Assembly: GCF_017161565.1 (NCBI RefSeq)
Contig: NZ_CP066796.1
Span: 1,116,001 to 1,180,000, forward strand
DNA length: 64,000 nt
Source of the DNA: Erwinia amylovora
GTDB lineage: Bacteria > Pseudomonadota > Gammaproteobacteria > Enterobacterales > Enterobacteriaceae
Direction: 5' to 3'
Position numbers and translations under genes: made by a program. Numbering within the stretch: the first letter of the stretch is position 1; every line of letters starts with the position of its first letter. The notes under the pieces are model-generated. The model was not told the DNA's origin. It searched no databases and saw only the letters and a program-made list of their open reading frames with translations. This document shows positions 48,731-58,464 of the stretch, piece after piece.

Positions 48731-48756
48731 AAAAAACGCCCGTAAAGGGCGCTTAT
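48731..48756 (-). terminator. Terminator of the small membrane protein gene
   Basis: On the minus strand GCGCCC and GGGCGT flank a TTTAC loop and are followed by TTTTTT (48731-48736). On the plus strand it could also weakly end the arn operon. Confidence 0.75.
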
Positions 48757-48773
48757 CATCATGCAAATTAAAC

Positions 48774-49028
48774 TTAACGGCGGCCCAGCAACTTAGCTGC
48801 CAGGAAGCCGACACCGGCGGCGATAGCCAGTGATACCAGCGGTGCATCCTGAGTTTTCGTTTTTACGCAGTCCAGCGCATCATCAACAGCATAAGAGGCT
48901 TTTGCCGCGTGCTGGCGTACTTTGCCTTTCAGTTCATGCTCCGGCGAGTCTACGGCTTTGCCCAACTCTTCCTGACCTTTGCCGACGGCTTCTTGTGCTT
49001 TATCGTTAGCTTTATCAAACAGACTCAT
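48774..49028 (-). CDS. Small stress-type protein, CsbD-like N-terminus and YqjD/ElaB-like anchor
   Basis: 84 residues. The N-terminal two thirds are Lys/Glu/Ala-rich and helical (MSLFDKANDKAQEAVGKGQEELGKAVD). The C-terminal helix (APLVSLAIAAGVGFLAAKLLGRR) has small-residue spacing and ends in Arg-Arg, as in the ribosome-binding tail-anchored proteins YqjD, ElaB and YgaM. Assignment to the DUF883 group is a resemblance, not proven. Monocistronic, with terminator. Confidence 0.65.
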   Translation of the reverse strand: MSLFDKANDKAQEAVGKGQEELGKAVDSPEHELKGKVRQHAAKASYAVDDALDCVKTKTQDAPLVSLAIAAGVGFLAAKLLGRR

Positions 49029-49187
49029 TGTGCCTCCTTTGATGGCATGACTTCTCTCAATCAGAACTGTAAGCGTAGACCATCGCTCGAATTTTGCCGC
49101 AACGTTTTTGTGTAAAAATATGACCAGGCGGCAGTTTTTATTGGCTGAAGCGGTTGACGGCGCCGCGGTGGTTTCTGGTGGTGAAGT

Positions 49188-49211
49188 AGGGCGAACCCGG
49201 CGGTTCGCCCT
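49188..49211 (-). terminator. Strong hairpin after the cytochrome bd genes
   Basis: AGGGCGAACC (49188-49197) and GGTTCGCCCT (49202-49211) form a perfect 10-bp stem with a four-base loop, nine bases after the stop codon. The T-tract is poor (ACTTC), so termination efficiency is uncertain. Confidence 0.7.
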
Positions 49212-49219
49212 GGCGAATA

Positions 49220-50227
49220 TCAGTGATAACCGGCGTCCGCCTTGATTTTGCCGCGGAAAACGTAATAACTCCAGAAGGTGTACACCAGGATCACCGGAAT
49301 GATCAGCAGGCCGCCGACCAGCATAAAGCCCTGGCTCTGCGGCGGCGATGCAGCGTCCCAGATAGTGATGGCTGGCGGAATGATATTCGGCCAGATGCTA
49401 ATGCCAAGTCCGGTAAAGCCAAGAAACATCAGCGCCAGCGTCAGCAGGAATGGCGTGTAGTGCGCATGGCGGCTTAACGCGCGCCAAAGCCCCCAGCCGG
49501 CCGCCAGCACCAGTACCGGCACCGGCATAAACCAGAACAGGTTGGGGCGGCTGAACCAGCGTTGCATAATGTCCGCGTGCGCCAGCGGTGTCCAGACGCT
49601 GACGATGGCAATCACCGCCAGCAGGGCGATCAGCAATGGCTTAGTCAGCGCGGTCATTTTGCGGTGCAACTCATTTTCCGTTTTCATAATAAGCCAGGTG
49701 CTACCCAACAGGGCATAAGCCAGCACCAGCCCCACGCCGCAGAACAGGTTAAACGGCGTCAGCCATACCAGTTCCGGGCCGCTGTAGGTGCGGCCAGTGA
49801 CCTCCAGACCGTTAATCACCGCACCCAGTACCACGCCCTGGCTGAAGGTGGCAACGAAAGAGCCGCCGATAAACGCTTTATCCCAAAAAGGGCGATGCTC
49901 CTCGGTGGCCTTGAAGCGAAATTCAAATGCCACGCCACGGAATATCAGGCCGATCAGCATAATCGTCAGCGGGGCAGCCAGTGCATCGGTAATCACCGCA
50001 TACGCTAACGGGAAAGCACCAAACAGGCCAGCGCCGCCGAGGATAAGCCAGGTTTCGTTGCCGTCCCATACCGGGGCAACGGTGTTGACCATCATGTCGC
50101 GCTCAACCGGATCTTTGTTAAACGGAAAAAGGATACCAATCCCGAGATCGAAGCCATCCATGATGATATACATCAGGGTGGCGAAGATGATGATAGTAAA
50201 CCAGATAACTGAGAGATCGATTCCCAC
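49220..50227 (-). CDS. cioB: CioB/CydB-type cytochrome bd oxidase subunit II
   Basis: Inner-membrane quinol oxidase subunit, 335 residues and about eight helices. N-terminal WFTIIIFATLMYIIMDGFDLGIGILFPF, then VNTVAPVWDGNETWLILGGAGLFGAFPLAYA, the CydB hallmark. The shorter length and no extended loop match CioB rather than E. coli CydB (379). Follows subunit I after one base. No small CydX frame was found downstream. Confidence 0.88.
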   Translation of the reverse strand: MGIDLSVIWFTIIIFATLMYIIMDGFDLGIGILFPFNKDPVERDMMVNTVAPVWDGNETWLILGGAGLFGAFPLAYAVITDALAAPLTIMLIGLIFRGVAFEFRFKATEEHRPFWDKAFIGGSFVATFSQGVVLGAVINGLEVTGRTYSGPELVWLTPFNLFCGVGLVLAYALLGSTWLIMKTENELHRKMTALTKPLLIALLAVIAIVSVWTPLAHADIMQRWFSRPNLFWFMPVPVLVLAAGWGLWRALSRHAHYTPFLLTLALMFLGFTGLGISIWPNIIPPAITIWDAASPPQSQGFMLVGGLLIIPVILVYTFWSYYVFRGKIKADAGYH

Positions 50228-50228
50228 T

Positions 50229-51653
50229 TTACTTATCCTCCTGCTGCGACGTTAATTTTTCCTGCACTGCAGACAGCGGGCGTGCTGGAGTATGGGAAGT
50301 GCCTGGACCGCCATCCGGTGTGTGACCGCCTTCACCTTGCTGCGGGCCTTTCCTGATCAGGTTAGCGAGGTAGGTATAACCAATGCCAAACACGCAGAAA
50401 TAGACCACCAGGAAGACAATCAGGCTGATGCTCATCTGCAGGGTGCTGTGCAACGATACGGCATCACGGGTGCGCAGCAAGCCATAAATCACCCACGGCT
50501 GACGGCCTATCTCGGTAGTGATCCAGCCTGCGACCAGCGCAATCAGGCCCGATGGCCCCATTAGCAGCACGAACCACAGGAACGGACGCGACGTATAAAG
50601 GCGTTGTCCACGACGCATCCACAGGCTAAGCACGCCGACCAGGATCATCAACATCCCCAGCGCGACCATCACGCGGAATGACCAGAACACCACGGTGGAG
50701 TTGGGGCGATCTTGTGGCGGGAAGCTTTTCAGGGCCGGAATTTGTTTGTCAATGCTATGGGTGAGGATCAGGCTACCGAGGTAGGGAATTTCCAGCGCGT
50801 ACCGGGTGCGCTCTTCCTTCATATCCGGCAGGCCGAACAGGATAAGCGGGGTGGCTTCTCCCGGCTGGTTTTCCCAGTGTCCTTCAATCGCCGCAATTTT
50901 TGCTGGCTGGTGCTCAAGCGTATTCAGACCATGCGCATCCCCGATCATTGCCTGTATTGGCGAGACGATCAGCGCCATCCACAGCGCCATCGACAGCATT
51001 TTACGTACTGCCGGGGTGTCATTTTTACGCAGCAAATGCCAGGCGGCGGATGCGCCGACAAAGAATGCGGTGACCAGGAACGCTGCAACGGACATATGCA
51101 ACAGGCGGTAAGGGAATGAAGGGTTGAAGACAATTGCCAGCCAGTCGGTCGGTACGACGATGCCGTTTTGCAGAGCATAGCCCTGCGGGGTTTGCATCCA
51201 GCTGTTTGAAGCGAGGATCCAGAACGTAGAAATAAGGGTGCCGATCGCCACCATGCAGGTGGCGAAGAAGTGCAGGCCACGGCTGACACGGTTCCAGCCA
51301 AACAGCATTACGCCAAGGAAGCCTGCTTCAAGGAAGAACGCTGTAAGCACTTCGTAAGTCAACAGTGGGCCGGTTATGCTGCCGGCAAACTGCGAAAAGC
51401 CGGCCCAGTTGGTGCCAAACTGATAGGCCATCACCAGTCCGGAAACCACGCCCATACCGAAGTTGACGGCGAAAATTTTCGACCAGAAATGGTAGAGGTC
51501 ACGATATACCTCGTTTTTTGATTTCAGCCACAGTCCTTCCAGCACGGCCAGGAAGCTGGCCAGGCCGATGGTGATAGCCGGGAAGAGGATGTGGAAGGCG
51601 ACAGTAAAACCGAACTGTATCCTGGCAAGATGAAACGCATCTAATCCAAACAT
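50229..51653 (-). CDS. cioA: CioA/CydA-type cytochrome bd oxidase subunit I
   Basis: Haem-carrying subunit of a cytochrome bd quinol oxidase, which reduces oxygen to water without proton pumping. 474 residues, starting MFGLDAFHLARIQFGFTVAFHILFPAITIG (His ligand region), FPYRLLHMSVAAFLVTAFF (second His) and the quinol-site motif WITTEIGRQPWVIYGLLRT. The short Q-loop and the GRQPW form are those of the cyanide-insensitive CioAB class. The usual CydA runs over 500 residues. First gene of the pair. Confidence 0.88.
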   Translation of the reverse strand: MFGLDAFHLARIQFGFTVAFHILFPAITIGLASFLAVLEGLWLKSKNEVYRDLYHFWSKIFAVNFGMGVVSGLVMAYQFGTNWAGFSQFAGSITGPLLTYEVLTAFFLEAGFLGVMLFGWNRVSRGLHFFATCMVAIGTLISTFWILASNSWMQTPQGYALQNGIVVPTDWLAIVFNPSFPYRLLHMSVAAFLVTAFFVGASAAWHLLRKNDTPAVRKMLSMALWMALIVSPIQAMIGDAHGLNTLEHQPAKIAAIEGHWENQPGEATPLILFGLPDMKEERTRYALEIPYLGSLILTHSIDKQIPALKSFPPQDRPNSTVVFWSFRVMVALGMLMILVGVLSLWMRRGQRLYTSRPFLWFVLLMGPSGLIALVAGWITTEIGRQPWVIYGLLRTRDAVSLHSTLQMSISLIVFLVVYFCVFGIGYTYLANLIRKGPQQGEGGHTPDGGPGTSHTPARPLSAVQEKLTSQQEDK

Positions 51654-52440
51654 TGCTTACCTCGTTCTAACATAAACTGCCTATATTTTTTTACCCACGG
51701 TTAATAAAGATATGACATTTTCAGCATCAGGGAGGTCATTAACATGGGACTTCTCATCGAAGCGTTGATCCTAAAACCAAAGCTTATGAAGAAGTAGCTA
51801 CAGTAATATTGATTCGGGGTATAACAGTAGCGATTAATACGAGTAATTGTTTCGCGACGAGGTTAAATATTAGTGCTGTAATGTTAAAATTACATTCCAT
51901 CTTGATGCTTTAATGTAATATTTATGTGTTTTACGGGCCTTTGAACATCTGGTTTGTGTCATCTGTTAAGCTGCTTTCCCTGCTACCTGAAATGATGATT
52001 CTTCAGTATTTCCAGCCATTGACAGGTTCAACGGAAATTAAAGTTATTAAAAGAAGATACTAACGTCTTAATGATATAACAAGCCGGAGATATCGCACGG
52101 TTTTTAGCAAGGATGTTGTAGGGGTGTTACGCGTTTGCCTACTAAATTCACGCTCACTCATTCCGTCTGGGGTTGGTAATTTCACTCTACAGGCGCGCGG
52201 GTGGTGCTAAGAATTGGCCTGTAAATGTTAAGGTTTTCATACCCAAAAATATTTATTTAGAATTATTTTTTTACAAAAAAAGACATTTTTTTGGGTTTTA
52301 CCTGTTTGAAATCAAAAAATCACCTATTCATGCACGGCATAACGCAGAGGCTCACAGTGAGTTACAGATTTATAACTGCCTTAACTTAGTGCGGTGACTG
52401 CGCCTGATAGTGATGGATCCTGAGATAACGGGTGACTCGC
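51654..52440. other. AT-rich intergenic DNA, no supported gene
   Basis: Upstream region of cioAB and beyond. A 74-codon frame at 52173-52397 (+) has no recognisable domain and is rejected. Nothing else seen. Confidence 0.5.
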
Positions 52441-52605
52441 TTACGCTGCTTAGTTGTCTGGCACGGGCAGTCCCGGCCCGGGCAATATGGCGATCGTGAC
52501 GGCGGCTATACGCCAGGCACGTTTACCCGCACTGGTACTGGCAGCTGGGGTGATCGGTAGATCGTTGCTGGTGGCCAGCGCGGGTCAATCTTGCTGCAAA
52601 TAAAG
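52441..52605 (+). pseudogene. Probable fragment of a LysE/RhtB-family exporter gene
   Basis: One frame reads SLTLLSCLA and, after a shift, SPGPGNMAIVTAAIRQARLP then ALVLAAGVIGRSL. This matches the N-terminal pattern of LysE-family amino acid exporters (TPGPxxxxV..G...G...A.G...G). Stop codons before and after show it is only a short frameshifted remnant. Confidence 0.35.
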
Positions 52606-52891
52606 GGGCATTTGCCCTGTTTTTACCGCGGTGGGGTTAAAACAAGTTTTTCTCTGCTCGAACAGCATGAGCGGGTGAATATGCCTCATTAGCGACTGTG
52701 GCAGAGCACAGGCCCGGTACGGTGCTTAACTTATTCTCGTTTATGCGCAAAGACCGAATAACTGGGTGATTTTCACAACGGTTATTGCTAATTCTGCCCG
52801 CTGCCAGATATATTATTGCATTGATATTTCGGTATTTTTTACTAAAGCCAAATTTTCTGAGATAAAAACCTCTCTTCAGGACAAACTCAGC

Positions 52892-53992
52892 ATGCAAAGT
52901 GAACACAGCGAAACCAGTCCTGCACCATTTCTGGATTTGACGGCTATCCCTGCCGATATACTTCAGCTGGGCAAGCGGTTGGCAGATACAAAATATCAGA
53001 TCGATGTGCTGGGAAAACAGGGCTGGGGGGAGCTGACGGGAAATTTGCACGGCCTGGAGGCCGGCGGTGAATGGAACGGCCCGGATGATGCTTTAACCTT
53101 CTTTAGTAAAATTCTTCCGTTTGCCGCCTTGCCGTCTGAAAACGCACCTCCGGGCATCTGGCAGGTGCCGGTTGAACGGGTAATTGGCCGCAGCTGGCGC
53201 TGGTGGCCAGAGCACCTTACTGGCAACAGTGAAGAGAAATTGCGTGAACACCTTGCCGGAGACCACGCTGCTGACGGCACGTCGTATTATTTTATTTCTT
53301 CGCTGGCATTGCTGCTTGCGGTGCAGGGACAAAGCCGGGTTAACTACTGCCGACAGCGCCATATCCCCTTTATCACTGCCAGAGTTACCGGGTTAAATTA
53401 CCCACCTGCCGACCGCTTCAAGATTTACCATGTAACTAAAGGGGCTACCCGACAAAGTTGGGTGGTACTCAACGACCGTTATTTGCAGGCGGTTCACTGG
53501 CCGCGCATCACCTTACCGGTGCTTACCCGTTATGGTGTCCAAAGCGACCGCTGGCCGCAAAAATTCCCGGCCACTGACCTTATTTTCGCCGAGCTGCACC
53601 ATCCGCAGGCCGCTCAGGATTTTATCGCTCCCTGTGTTGATTTACAGGCGCTTCAGCAGAAGATCGATGCCGCAAATCAGGCGGCAAAGTTAGCAGCGAA
53701 GCCGACAAGAATGGCCATAGGTTATATGGGTATCGTCAATATCTGGCCAGTAAGTATCACGCTGACAGGCATTTTTCTGCTTTCGCTGATCATGACAGGA
53801 ATGACAGCGGGAGAAGGCTGGCCAGGGCTGCTCAGTTTGCTGGTTTGCGCGATGTCAGCCAGCATGCTGCTGTTTCTGGTTGCCCCGGTTTTTCAGGTAC
53901 GCCAAAATTCGGGCAACATGAGCACAATGCGTGTGCAAGAGTCATTGACTGAATCGACGAAATACCCGCAGCCACCGACAGAAACAGCCTAA
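52892..53992 (+). CDS. Hypothetical protein with two C-terminal membrane helices
   Basis: 366 residues from ATG 52892 (AGGA ten bases upstream), not recognised. A soluble N-terminal part of about 275 residues rich in Trp and Pro (VERVIGRSWRWWPEHL, RWPQKFPATDLIFAELHHP) is followed by a short coil (QQKIDAANQAAKLAAKP) and two membrane helices (about 290-312 and 325-345), then a polar tail. No signal peptide, so the large domain is predicted to be cytoplasmic. A longer start at 52766 would add an atypical AT-rich extension. Confidence 0.65.
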   Translation: MQSEHSETSPAPFLDLTAIPADILQLGKRLADTKYQIDVLGKQGWGELTGNLHGLEAGGEWNGPDDALTFFSKILPFAALPSENAPPGIWQVPVERVIGRSWRWWPEHLTGNSEEKLREHLAGDHAADGTSYYFISSLALLLAVQGQSRVNYCRQRHIPFITARVTGLNYPPADRFKIYHVTKGATRQSWVVLNDRYLQAVHWPRITLPVLTRYGVQSDRWPQKFPATDLIFAELHHPQAAQDFIAPCVDLQALQQKIDAANQAAKLAAKPTRMAIGYMGIVNIWPVSITLTGIFLLSLIMTGMTAGEGWPGLLSLLVCAMSASMLLFLVAPVFQVRQNSGNMSTMRVQESLTESTKYPQPPTETA

Positions 53993-54180
53993 AATCGTTT
54001 GTTGACGCTGGTTATCTCTGTTGTCGAAACGGCTGCCCTGACTTCTTTGTGCCGCTGACGGCGTTTGTGCCACTGCTTTTTTGCCAGGGGGCGGTTAAAT
54101 CGACTTACAGCGAGTATTTTGATCTGTTGTAGCCAGATGGGGCGGGGCGTATTGTTCGTCTCCTGTTACCATAAGTTGCA

Positions 54181-54429
54181 TTATCGATGCGATTGGGCGA
54201 AGCCCGCATTGATCATCTGCTCTCGTATTGCGTTTGCAATAACACGATTACCGCCGGTCACCGGAAAGACGACATTATTAATAACATCATCAAGGTAGTG
54301 CTCACTGAATTCCTGCCGGGTCAGTTGAGTACCTCCTTCATCGTTAATGGCAATCGATCCCTGGATATGGTCGCCTGCATTATCCGCTTTGATACAGTAA
54401 CGACCCATACTGGTATTTATAGTGCTCAT
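54181..54429 (-). CDS. Hypothetical small protein
   Basis: 82 residues from ATG 54427-54429 with AGGAG five bases upstream. No domain recognised; MSTINTSMGRYCIKADNAGD suggests a small acidic beta-rich protein, ending with a possible helix (RVIANAIREQMINAGFAQ). No signal peptide. Lies alone and in opposite orientation to the preceding unknown gene. Confidence 0.6.
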   Translation of the reverse strand: MSTINTSMGRYCIKADNAGDHIQGSIAINDEGGTQLTRQEFSEHYLDDVINNVVFPVTGGNRVIANAIREQMINAGFAQSHR

Positions 54430-54598
54430 AATCACTCCTGGTCACGTTTGCGTCTCAGTGGAAAAGGCAGCAGGTGAGTCCATAACCATTCTGATAAGTT
54501 TAACGACTCAGCTCACACTTCTCTAAGAATGCGCGTAACAAAAATAGAAGATCGTGACCGCTGTCGATAAAATATTTTTATTTGATAAATACGCTCTG

Positions 54599-55360
54599 TT
54601 ACCCGGCGAGCGTGACCTCAATATCGTGTGTTCTCAGTTCCTGCCGCGCGCTATCCGGCAGTTGGGCATCGGTAATGATGTGGTCAAAACGGGTGAGAGG
54701 CAGCGCGAGGAAGGTGGCTATTTTATTGTATTTTGAGCTGTCGGCCAGCAGTACACGTTTACTGCTGATTTCACTTACCGTACGCTTTATGGCAATTTTT
54801 TCTTCGTCAGGGGTGAATATGCCCCGCATGCCCCAGCAAGAAGCGGAAATGAACGCAATATCTAACGAAAGTCCGCGTATTGTCTGAGCCGCCGCTTCCC
54901 CAACGCAGGAGCGATTGTTTCGACATAATTTGCCACCTGTATGGATCATTCGACACTGGCTGCTGTCAATCAGCAGGTTGGCGATGACGAAATCATTGGT
55001 CACGATCAGCAGATCGTCTCGTATTCCCAGTTCACGAGCCAGCGCCAGCGTGGTGGTGCCGGCATCCAGGTAAATACAGCTGTTATGCGGTATATTGCGT
55101 GCGGCGGCAGCACCAATTGCCTGTTTCTGCAGACTGTACATGCTGGTTTTATCCAGGTACGAAGGTTCGCTGGAGAGCCGCTCGGTTGAGCGCACCCCGC
55201 CGGAAACCAGCAGTACGGCTCCCTGTTCTTCCAGTTTTTGCAGATCGCGACGGATCGTCATATGAGAGACGGCCAGCCGTTCGGATAACTCAGCAATACT
55301 TACCACGCCACGCAGCTGCACCAGCGCGACTATTTGTTGATGACGTTCAACCGGGATCAT
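54599..55360 (-). CDS. ygbI: DeoR-family regulator of the tetronate cluster (YgbI-like)
   Basis: 253-residue regulator. N-terminal winged helix with the DeoR signature (VERHQQIVALVQLRGVVSIAELSERLAVSHMTIRRDLQKLEEQGAVLLVSGGV) and a C-terminal sugar-phosphate sensing domain (YLDAGTTTLALAREL, ISASCWGMRGIFTPDEEKIAIKR, LLADSSKY). ATG 55358-55360 follows AGGAG. Divergent from ltnD, which it probably represses, as in the E. coli ygbI-ygbN arrangement. Confidence 0.88.
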   Translation of the reverse strand: MIPVERHQQIVALVQLRGVVSIAELSERLAVSHMTIRRDLQKLEEQGAVLLVSGGVRSTERLSSEPSYLDKTSMYSLQKQAIGAAAARNIPHNSCIYLDAGTTTLALARELGIRDDLLIVTNDFVIANLLIDSSQCRMIHTGGKLCRNNRSCVGEAAAQTIRGLSLDIAFISASCWGMRGIFTPDEEKIAIKRTVSEISSKRVLLADSSKYNKIATFLALPLTRFDHIITDAQLPDSARQELRTHDIEVTLAG

Positions 55361-55665
55361 GACTACTCCTGAGGGTTTGACAGAGAATCTCAGCCAAAGT
55401 GTAAAGAGCGGCCCGGCGCTGTGCACCAAAATTTTCAGCTATTTTAAGAGCAGGGGATCGCGGCCCAATCGCGTGTGCACAAGCATTATCTCTTTGAATA
55501 TCAACAGAAAAAAAAGTGAAGAACACCATTCTTGTTGTTGTTGATTTTTGTGAAATAACCCTTGCCTGTGTTATCTGATGTGAAGTTTATCACTAATAAA
55601 AGCGGATGCGGTCGCTGCAGCTAACATATTACAACAAATAATCACCAGAATTAATATGGGGGCCT
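55361..55665. other. Divergent promoter region of ygbI and ltnD
   Basis: 305 bp with a CRP-type site (separate entry) and AT-rich promoter DNA. No gene here. Confidence 0.6.
55579..55594 (+). promoter_or_regulatory. CRP-type site upstream of ltnD
   Basis: TGTGAAGTTTATCACT matches TGTGA-N6-TCACA at 9 of 10 positions. It lies 72 bp above the ltnD start, a usual activator distance for catabolic operons. Confidence 0.7.
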
Positions 55666-56580
55666 GTGTCTAAAGCAACTTCATTGTATGCCTGTGCGAT
55701 TGGCCCTGGCTCAGTGGCCATGGGGGCAGCGCAATCTGTTTTTAACGCGGGCCTTGAAATTTGGGGTGTAGAACTTCATCAGCAGGCTTTGCAAACCCAG
55801 CGCGACAGCGGGGAGCAAGGGGCAGATACTCGTGCCGATACTGTTGCCACCGACCCGTATGCGGTGTTGCGGCTAATGGTTAATGCGGCTCAGGTCAAGC
55901 AGATCCTGTTTGCAGAAAGTGGTCATGCCGCACGATTAACATCGGGTACGGCAGTGATGGTCTCTGCTATCTTGTCTTCACAGGATGCACAGCACATTGA
56001 ACAGCAGCTGACAGCGCATCAGCTGATTGTGACGGATGATCCGGTGTCTGGCAGAGCAGTGAAAGCGGCAAAAGGCGAGATGACGCTGATGGCATCAGGC
56101 AGTGACCGGGCTTTTGCACAGCTGCAGCCGATGCTGGCTGCGGTTGCGTCTAAAGTCTACCGTATCGGCAGTGAAACTGGCCAGGGTGCAACGGTGAAGA
56201 TGATCCACCCGTTACCGGCCGGTGTGCATATCGCTGCTGGTGCAGAAGCGACAGCGCTGGCTGCCCGAGCCGGTATCCCCCTTGCTACTTTGTTTGAGGG
56301 GGTAATAACCGCAGCGGGGAACGCCTGGATGTTCGAAAACCGCACGCGTCACGTTGTCGATGGTGACGGCTCGCCAACGTCAGCGGTTGATATTTTTGTC
56401 AAAGACCCCGGACTGATGATCAACACGGCCAGAGAGCGGCGCTTTCCGCCGCCGCTGGCATCCACTGCGTTAAATATTTCCACCTCTGCCAGCAATGCGG
56501 GCTGTGGTCGCGAAGATGACAGCGCGGCCATCAAAATTTTCAGCGGTATCTCTCTGCCAACCCAACCGGAGTCTGAATAA
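55666..56580 (+). CDS. ltnD: LtnD-like L-threonate dehydrogenase, possibly decaying
   Basis: Member of the beta-hydroxyacid dehydrogenase family that oxidises L-threonate to 2-oxo-tetronate with NAD. 304 residues, full length against E. coli YgbJ (302). Start GTG 55666 after GGGGG. The C-terminal half is well conserved (AGVHIAAGAEATALAARAGI, GNAWMFENRTRHVVDGD) with the catalytic Lys kept (VKMIH). Odd changes: the cofactor loop reads GPGSVAMG where GLGSMGMG is expected, the substrate motif VSGG is VSGR, and IHQL is IHPL. These suggest relaxed selection, matching the loss of the cluster's permease. Confidence 0.85.
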   Translation: MSKATSLYACAIGPGSVAMGAAQSVFNAGLEIWGVELHQQALQTQRDSGEQGADTRADTVATDPYAVLRLMVNAAQVKQILFAESGHAARLTSGTAVMVSAILSSQDAQHIEQQLTAHQLIVTDDPVSGRAVKAAKGEMTLMASGSDRAFAQLQPMLAAVASKVYRIGSETGQGATVKMIHPLPAGVHIAAGAEATALAARAGIPLATLFEGVITAAGNAWMFENRTRHVVDGDGSPTSAVDIFVKDPGLMINTARERRFPPPLASTALNISTSASNAGCGREDDSAAIKIFSGISLPTQPESE

Positions 56581-57842
56581 TGCGTCTGGGAGTGATTGCG
56601 GATGATTTTACCGGAGCAACGGACATTGCCAGTTTTCTGGTGCAAAACGGCATGTCCACCGTGCAGTTTAACGGTGTGCCTGCTGAAGCTCGTCAGATTA
56701 GCGCGGATGCGCTGGTGGTCAGCCTGAAATCCCGTTCATGCCCGCCTGAAAAAGCGGTAAACGATTCGCTGCAGGCGCTGGTTTGGTTGCAACAGCACGG
56801 CTGTGAGCGCTTCTACTTTAAATACTGCTCGACATTCGACAGTAGCGCCAAAGGCAATATTGGCCCGGTAACCGATGCGTTGCTGCAAGCACTCGGCGAA
56901 TCTCAGACTGTGCTTTCCCCGGCGTTACCCGTTAACGGTCGTACCGTTTACCAGGGCCATCTGTTTGTAAAGGATCAGCTGCTGGGTGATTCGGGTATGC
57001 GCCATCATCCGCTAACGCCCATGACCGAAAACAGCCTGTTACGCCTGATAGAAGCCCAGGCCAGCGGCAAAGCTGGCTTGATCTGCAGCCAGACCATCGA
57101 CCGGGGAGCGGAGGCGGTGCGGGCGGCGCTGGGTGCGCTGGCTGAGCAGGGCATAAACTATGTAGTGCTGGATGCACTGCACGAGCAGCATCTGTTAACT
57201 CAGGGCGAAGCGCTAAGCGATATGCGGCTGCTGACCGGGGGATCCGGCCTGGCCATTGGCCTGGCGCGTTGGTGGCAGAGAGGTGCACCAGACCGCTGCC
57301 ATACGCAGGCGGCAGGTGCGCCGCAAGGGCAATATGCCGTGGTGATTTCAGGCTCGTGCTCAGAGATGACGCAGCGCCAGGTGGCGCGCTATCGTCAGCA
57401 GGCGGCCGCGCAACGTATCGATGTTGAACGCGCCCTACATCAGCATGAGGCTTATGTCAGGGAGCTTTGTGACTGGGTCGTACAGCATAAGGAAGATGTG
57501 CTGGCACCCCTGCTTTATGCCACCGCCGGACCGGACCGGCTGCGATCTGTTCAGCAGCGTTTCGGTGCAAAGCGCAGCAGCGACGCGGTCGAACAGCTGT
57601 TTGCCGCCGTAGCACGCGAGCTACAGCAGCGTGGCTGGCAGCGCTTCATCGTCGCCGGGGGCGAGACCTCAGGCGTGGTAACACAGTCGCTGGCGATAGA
57701 CGCTTTTTATATCGGCCCGGCTATCTCACCCGGCGTACCTTGGGTACGTGCGGTACAGCAGCCGGTATCACTGGCGCTGAAGTCCGGGAATTTTGGCGGC
57801 GAAGATTTCTTTGCACAAGCACAGAGGGAGTTTTCAGTATGA
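56580..57842 (+). CDS. otnK: OtnK, 3-oxo-tetronate 4-kinase
   Basis: Phosphorylates 3-oxo-tetronate to the 4-phosphate. DUF1537 (four-carbon acid sugar kinase) protein of 420 residues: N-terminal GVIADDFTGATDIASFLV, FYFKYCSTFDSSAKGNIGPV and C-terminal IVAGGETSGVVTQSL..GPAISPGVPWVRA. The start overlaps the ltnD stop by one base (TAATG). Confidence 0.94.
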   Translation: MRLGVIADDFTGATDIASFLVQNGMSTVQFNGVPAEARQISADALVVSLKSRSCPPEKAVNDSLQALVWLQQHGCERFYFKYCSTFDSSAKGNIGPVTDALLQALGESQTVLSPALPVNGRTVYQGHLFVKDQLLGDSGMRHHPLTPMTENSLLRLIEAQASGKAGLICSQTIDRGAEAVRAALGALAEQGINYVVLDALHEQHLLTQGEALSDMRLLTGGSGLAIGLARWWQRGAPDRCHTQAAGAPQGQYAVVISGSCSEMTQRQVARYRQQAAAQRIDVERALHQHEAYVRELCDWVVQHKEDVLAPLLYATAGPDRLRSVQQRFGAKRSSDAVEQLFAAVARELQQRGWQRFIVAGGETSGVVTQSLAIDAFYIGPAISPGVPWVRAVQQPVSLALKSGNFGGEDFFAQAQREFSV

Positions 57843-58462
57843 CGGAACAGCACGCGCGCGAAGAGATGATTCAGCTGGGGGCCTCTTTTTTCCGGCGCGG
57901 TTATGCCACCGGTTCGGCTGGTAATCTGTCGATGCGTCTTGCCGATGGCACGCTGCTGGCGACGCCAACCGGTTGTTGCCTCGGGGAGCTTAAGGCGCAG
58001 CGTTTATCAAAAGTGACGGCGCGAGGGGAATGGATCTCCGGGGACATACCTTCAAAAGAGATTAGCTTCCATCGCGCCATATATTCGAATAAACCTGACT
58101 GCGGGGCGATTGTGCATCTGCACTGTCTGTATTTAACGGCACTTTCCTGTCTGCAAGGGCTGGATGCTGAAAACTGTATTCGTCCCTTCACGCCGTATGT
58201 GGTGATGCGCGTTGGCGCGGTGCCTGTGGTGCCTTATTACCGCCCTGGCGACGTGCGACTGGCCGAAGATCTGGCGCAGTTAGCACCTCATCATAAGGCG
58301 TTTCTACTGGCCAATCACGGCCCGGTGGTGGTGGGGGAAACTCTGCGTGAAGCGGCGGATAATGCCGAAGAGCTGGAAGAGACAGCCCGGCTGATATTTA
58401 CCCTGGGCGACCGCCCGATACGCTACCTTAACGCTGACGAAGTGGCCGAATTAAGGAGCTGA
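57839..58462 (+). CDS. otnC: OtnC, 3-oxo-tetronate 4-phosphate decarboxylase
   Basis: Class II aldolase/adducin-family enzyme that releases CO2 to give dihydroxyacetone phosphate. 207 residues with [15 protein letters not shown], the metal-site HLHC ([12 protein letters not shown]), the catalytic Glu region ([12 protein letters not shown]) and [10 protein letters not shown]. The ATG overlaps the otnK stop by four bases. Zinc-binding histidines are all present, so the gene looks functional. Confidence 0.93.
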   Translation: MTEQHAREEMIQLGASFFRRGYATGSAGNLSMRLADGTLLATPTGCCLGELKAQRLSKVTARGEWISGDIPSKEISFHRAIYSNKPDCGAIVHLHCLYLTALSCLQGLDAENCIRPFTPYVVMRVGAVPVVPYYRPGDVRLAEDLAQLAPHHKAFLLANHGPVVVGETLREAADNAEELEETARLIFTLGDRPIRYLNADEVAELRS

Positions 58463-58464
58463 AT

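Noticed and set aside
49029..49187. CydX-like small subunit after the bd oxidase genes
   Set aside because: No suitable small hydrophobic frame on the minus strand before or after the hairpin.
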